Source of the DNA: Syntrophus sp. PtaU1.Bin005
GTDB taxonomy: Bacteria > Desulfobacterota > Syntrophia > Syntrophales > Syntrophaceae
DNA length: 45,000 nt
Assembly (NCBI GenBank): GCA_002067745.1
Contig: MVRU01000013.1
Span: 1 to 45,000 of the forward strand
Direction of reading: 5' to 3'
Shown piece by piece: positions 42,051 to 45,000 of the stretch. Within the stretch, counting starts at the first letter, position 1; each line of letters begins with the position of its first letter. A program made the position numbers and the translations under genes. Below the pieces are notes generated by a model. That model had not been told where the DNA came from. It did no database searches and saw only the letters and a program-made list of their open reading frames with translations.

Positions 42051-43619
42051 GTGTTGTTGAACAATACTATAATCGCATTGACGATATTCGGATTGATTGC
42101 CATTGGATTGGCCATCGGTTATTTTTTAAAATTCCGGCTTTCTCAAAAACGGCTGGAGTCATCGGAACATCTGGCCGTGAGGATTATTGACGAAGCGAAA
42201 AAAGAAGCTGAAACCATAAAAAAAGAGGCCGTGCTCCAGACAAAAGAGAATCTTCTTCGACTGAAAGGGGATTTCGAGAAGGAAACAAGGGAAACCAAGC
42301 AGGACCTGGACAATCTGGAGAGGAGGATTCGCTCAAAGGAGGAAAGTCTCGATAAGCGGATCGATACGCTCTCCCAGAGGGAAAGTGGTATAGAGGGGAG
42401 GGAAAAGGCGCTCCTTTCAAAAGAGAGTCAGATTAATGAGAAGCATGAAAAGCTCAACAGGCTGATCGAGGAACAGCAGAACAAGCTGGAGCAGATTGCC
42501 GGCATTACCTCGGAAGAGGCGAAAGAACTGCTGACGCAGTCCATGGAGGCGTCCGCAAAGCGCGATGCCGCCATATTGATCCGGAAAATAGAAGAAGATG
42601 CCAAGCGGGATGCGGACAAGAAGTCGCGAGAAATCATCGCGTATGCCGTGCAGCGATATGCCGGTGATTATGTTGCTGAAAATACGGTATCGGTGGTAAA
42701 TCTTCCAAGCGATGAAATGAAGGGGCGCATTATCGGAAGGGAAGGCCGGAATATCCGGGCCATTGAGGCCGCCACGGGCATCGATTTGATCGTGGATGAT
42801 ACGCCGGAGGCTGTTGTGCTTTCCAGCTTTGATCCCATAAGGAGAGAGGTGGCGAAGATATCCCTGGAGAGGCTCATTACAGACGGTAGGATTCATCCGG
42901 GAAGAATCGAGGATATCGTCAAGAAAGTTCGGCTGGAAGTTGACAATATCATCAAAGAAACGGGGGAGAGGGTTTCCTTTGACGTGGGGGTGCACGATAT
43001 ACATCCCGAAATAATCAATCTTCTTGGAAGCTTGAAATATCGGACGAGTTTTTCTCAAAATGTTCTTCAGCACTCTATTGATGTTGCCCATCTGACCGGC
43101 ATGATGGCAGCGGAACTGAAAATGAACATTAAAGAGGCAAAACGGGCTGGTCTGCTTCATGATATCGGCAAGGCCGTGGATCACAAGATAGAAGGAACCC
43201 ATGCGGCCATCGGCGCGGACTATGCGAAGCGTTTTGGCGAATCGCCCCGCATTGTTCAGGCCATTGCCGCTCACCATGACGACAGCCGGACGAACACCCT
43301 GCTGGGAGTTTTGGTGCAGGCTGCAGATACCCTGTCGGCCGCACGACCGGGGGCCCGGAGGGAAATGCTGGAAACCTACGTGAAGCGATTGGAGGAATTG
43401 GAAAATATCGCCAATTCGTTCAGCGGCGTTGAAAAATGCTATGCCATTCAAGCCGGGAGAGAAATCCGTATTCTTGTCGGAAGCGAAAAAATATCCGACA
43501 ATGATGCGGTTATGCTCTGTAAGGACATTGTCCATAAAATTGAATCGGAATTGACGTATCCAGGCCAGATTAAGGTGACGGTCATCAGGGAAACGCGAGT
43601 GTCTGATTTTGCAAAATAA
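42051..43619 (+). CDS. rny: Ribonuclease Y
   Basis: RNase Y is a membrane-anchored endoribonuclease that starts mRNA decay. The 522-residue protein has an N-terminal membrane helix (6-25), a long coiled coil (30-190) with [10 protein letters not shown] and [21 protein letters not shown], and a KH domain ([26 protein letters not shown]). An HD domain follows with [11 protein letters not shown] and AHHDD. The start is GTG at 42051 with GAGGAGG upstream. It follows 6S RNA and precedes the ymdB-like gene. Confidence 0.97.
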   Translation: MLLNNTIIALTIFGLIAIGLAIGYFLKFRLSQKRLESSEHLAVRIIDEAKKEAETIKKEAVLQTKENLLRLKGDFEKETRETKQDLDNLERRIRSKEESLDKRIDTLSQRESGIEGREKALLSKESQINEKHEKLNRLIEEQQNKLEQIAGITSEEAKELLTQSMEASAKRDAAILIRKIEEDAKRDADKKSREIIAYAVQRYAGDYVAENTVSVVNLPSDEMKGRIIGREGRNIRAIEAATGIDLIVDDTPEAVVLSSFDPIRREVAKISLERLITDGRIHPGRIEDIVKKVRLEVDNIIKETGERVSFDVGVHDIHPEIINLLGSLKYRTSFSQNVLQHSIDVAHLTGMMAAELKMNIKEAKRAGLLHDIGKAVDHKIEGTHAAIGADYAKRFGESPRIVQAIAAHHDDSRTNTLLGVLVQAADTLSAARPGARREMLETYVKRLEELENIANSFSGVEKCYAIQAGREIRILVGSEKISDNDAVMLCKDIVHKIESELTYPGQIKVTVIRETRVSDFAK

Positions 43620-43719
43620 TGAGCATCTGAACGGCGGGCGGGCTTCGCGGATTTCCATTTCCCGTTGACAGCGGGAACGAATCGTCAGCCTCCGTGCATC
43701 AGTGCTGAAGGTCATGGGA

Positions 43720-44505
43720 ATGAGAATCCTTTTTATCGGAGATATTGTCGGCAAGCCGGGAAGAAGAGCCATCCGGGAGCTTCTTCCCGATATGATCACC
43801 TCCTACGGAGTTGATTTCGTTATTGCGAACTGCGAGAATGCGGCCGCCGGGTTTGGAATTACCCGGGAAATTGTGGATGAGCTGTACCAGGGTTCCATCG
43901 ATGTCCTGACCTCGGGCAATCATGTCTGGGACAAAAAGGAGATTCGTGACTTTGTTGAAGATTACGAAACCCTGCTCCGGCCGGCAAACTATCCTGAAGG
44001 AACTCCAGGATGGGGGCATGTTCTTGTAAAAATGGAATCCGGCATCTCGGTTGGGGTCTTAAATCTCGCAGGGAGGGTTTTCATGCAGCCCATCGATTGC
44101 CCCTTCCGAACGGCGGAAAGGGAATTGGCCGCCTTTTCCGGAATGACGAAGATCATCATTGTCGATATGCATGCCGAGGCGACATCGGAAAAAAAGGCGC
44201 TGGGGTGGTTTTTAGACGGTCGGGTGAGCGCGGTGCTGGGAACCCATACCCATGTCCAGACGGCGGACGACGAGATACTGCCGGGAGGAACCGCCTACAT
44301 CAGCGATGCGGGAATGACGGGACCTTTCGATTCTGTGATCGGCGTCAAAAAGGAAGTCGTGATAGACAAATTTCTGTTTCAGATTCCCAATAGATTCGAT
44401 ATTGCAAAAGGGGATATCCGATTGCAGGGGGTTGTGCTGGACGTTGATGAGAAGGATGGTAAATGTTCGAGAATCCAGCGCCTCAGTGTTCGTCTGAATT
44501 CATGA
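43720..44505 (+). CDS. YmdB-family metallophosphoesterase (TIGR00282)
   Basis: This protein of about 261 residues has the family pattern MRILFIGDIVGKPGRRAI at its start. ANCENAAAGFGIT, LTSGNHVWDKKE, DMHAEATSEK and VLGTHTHVQTADDEILP follow, supplying Asp, Asn and His metal ligands. In Bacillus the homologue is a 2',3'-cAMP phosphodiesterase affecting biofilm and motility. It is next to rny here as in other genomes, so an RNA-turnover role is plausible. An ATG two codons upstream of the chosen start is an alternative. Confidence 0.93.
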   Translation: MRILFIGDIVGKPGRRAIRELLPDMITSYGVDFVIANCENAAAGFGITREIVDELYQGSIDVLTSGNHVWDKKEIRDFVEDYETLLRPANYPEGTPGWGHVLVKMESGISVGVLNLAGRVFMQPIDCPFRTAERELAAFSGMTKIIIVDMHAEATSEKKALGWFLDGRVSAVLGTHTHVQTADDEILPGGTAYISDAGMTGPFDSVIGVKKEVVIDKFLFQIPNRFDIAKGDIRLQGVVLDVDEKDGKCSRIQRLSVRLNS

Positions 44506-44573
44506 TGCTTCATGATCCTGGAGAGAGGATTTCGAGATTCCGACGTTAGAATATCCTGGAGGAGACTTAGAAC

Positions 44574-45000
44574 TTGAAAAACGTATATGATGTTTTTCTG
44601 GAAAGAGGCTTTATAGAGCAGGTAACCGATGAAGATGAAGTAAGAAAAGCCCTTGAGCATCCCCTTACGTGCTATATTGGTTTTGATCCAACCGCAACAA
44701 GCTTGCATATTGGGAGTCTTGTGCCTATCATGGCCCTTGTTCATCTGCAGAAGAACGGCCACGTCCCAATTGCCCTTGTCGGTGCGGGGACGGCTCTGAT
44801 TGGAGATCCTAGCGGAAAAACCGAAATGCGCCAGGTTTTGTCGAGAGAAACCATTGACTTCAATGCTCAGTGTCTGCGAAGGCAATTCAGCAGGTACCTG
44901 GATTTTGAGGATCGAAAGGCATTAATGCTCAATAACGCGGACTGGCTGACGAAATTGAATTACATTTCCTTCCTGCGCGATATTGGACGCCACTTCAGCG
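44574..45000 (+). CDS. tyrS: Tyrosyl-tRNA synthetase, 5' part
   Basis: The frame runs off the window edge at about 142 residues. It reads CYIGFDPTATSLHIGSLVPIMALVHLQ, the class I HIGH-type signature of TyrRS, followed by ALVGAGTALIGDPSGKTEMR and FLRDIGRHFS. The start is TTG at 44574 with GGAGGAG 9 bases upstream. It attaches tyrosine to tRNA-Tyr. It follows the ymdB-like gene by 68 bases. Confidence 0.95.
   Translation, partial: MKNVYDVFLERGFIEQVTDEDEVRKALEHPLTCYIGFDPTATSLHIGSLVPIMALVHLQKNGHVPIALVGAGTALIGDPSGKTEMRQVLSRETIDFNAQCLRRQFSRYLDFEDRKALMLNNADWLTKLNYISFLRDIGRHFS

Noticed and set aside
42417-43799. 460-residue minus-strand open frame opposite rny
   Set aside because: Shadow of rny; no family features.
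1-45000. CRISPR arrays and IS elements
   Set aside because: No regularly spaced repeats and no transposase-like frame were seen.

Overview
The window looks like chromosomal DNA of an anaerobic deltaproteobacterium, probably Syntrophus-like (inference). The support is a SelB elongation factor together with a selenocysteine peroxiredoxin, a 4-hydroxybutyryl-CoA dehydratase, a FecR/OmpA/CHASE2 gene set, a TIGR03960-type radical SAM protein beside rplU-rpmA, and a tmRNA tag reading ANDYEYALAA. Gene density is normal and most genes are ordinary housekeeping genes. The exception is the AT-rich left end.

Left end (about 158-5342): a compact 4.77-kb element sits in the 3' end of ssrA (tmRNA). It is bounded by a perfect 27-bp direct repeat at 214-240 and 4986-5012. 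It carries a ParA-type ATPase, a ribbon-helix-helix regulator, a Rep_trans-type rolling-circle replication initiator and a tyrosine integrase with an N-terminal zinc ribbon. It also has a 75-nt hairpin that may be an origin, repeated CTAGTAC operator-like sites, and no obvious cargo. It has split ssrA from what looks like its native terminator (158-198), and a replacement terminator-like hairpin lies in the 3' end of the integrase gene. The element looks like a minimal integrative replicon.

5343-24250: ttcA, smpB and ssrA run leftward, and selB and a YhaM-like OB/HD nuclease run rightward. After these come a baeRF family 3 (eRF1-like) protein, an amidohydrolase, a Trp-rich lipoprotein, and a leftward FecR, OmpA-lipoprotein, CHASE2/HD-GYP operon. 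The rplU, rpmA, obg, proB cluster follows, with a consensus sigma-70 promoter and an internal terminator, then the radical SAM/DUF2344 protein.

24255-34536: a Cys-cluster protein, hpt and a zinc-ribbon/DUF3426 membrane protein are followed by a three-gene GlpA-like dehydrogenase operon and the 4-hydroxybutyryl-CoA dehydratase gene. Next is a peroxiredoxin gene interrupted by a UGA exactly at the catalytic position with a hairpin directly behind it. This is read as a selenoprotein, consistent with selB about 25 kb away. A polytopic membrane protein converges on it.

34614-45000: the purD, purH, purE, tsaC cluster runs leftward. Rightward genes are a single-domain GlmU-like uridylyltransferase, a dihydrouridine synthase, a ZapB-like coiled coil, zapA, 6S RNA, rny, a YmdB-type phosphodiesterase and the 5' part of tyrS, which runs off the window edge.
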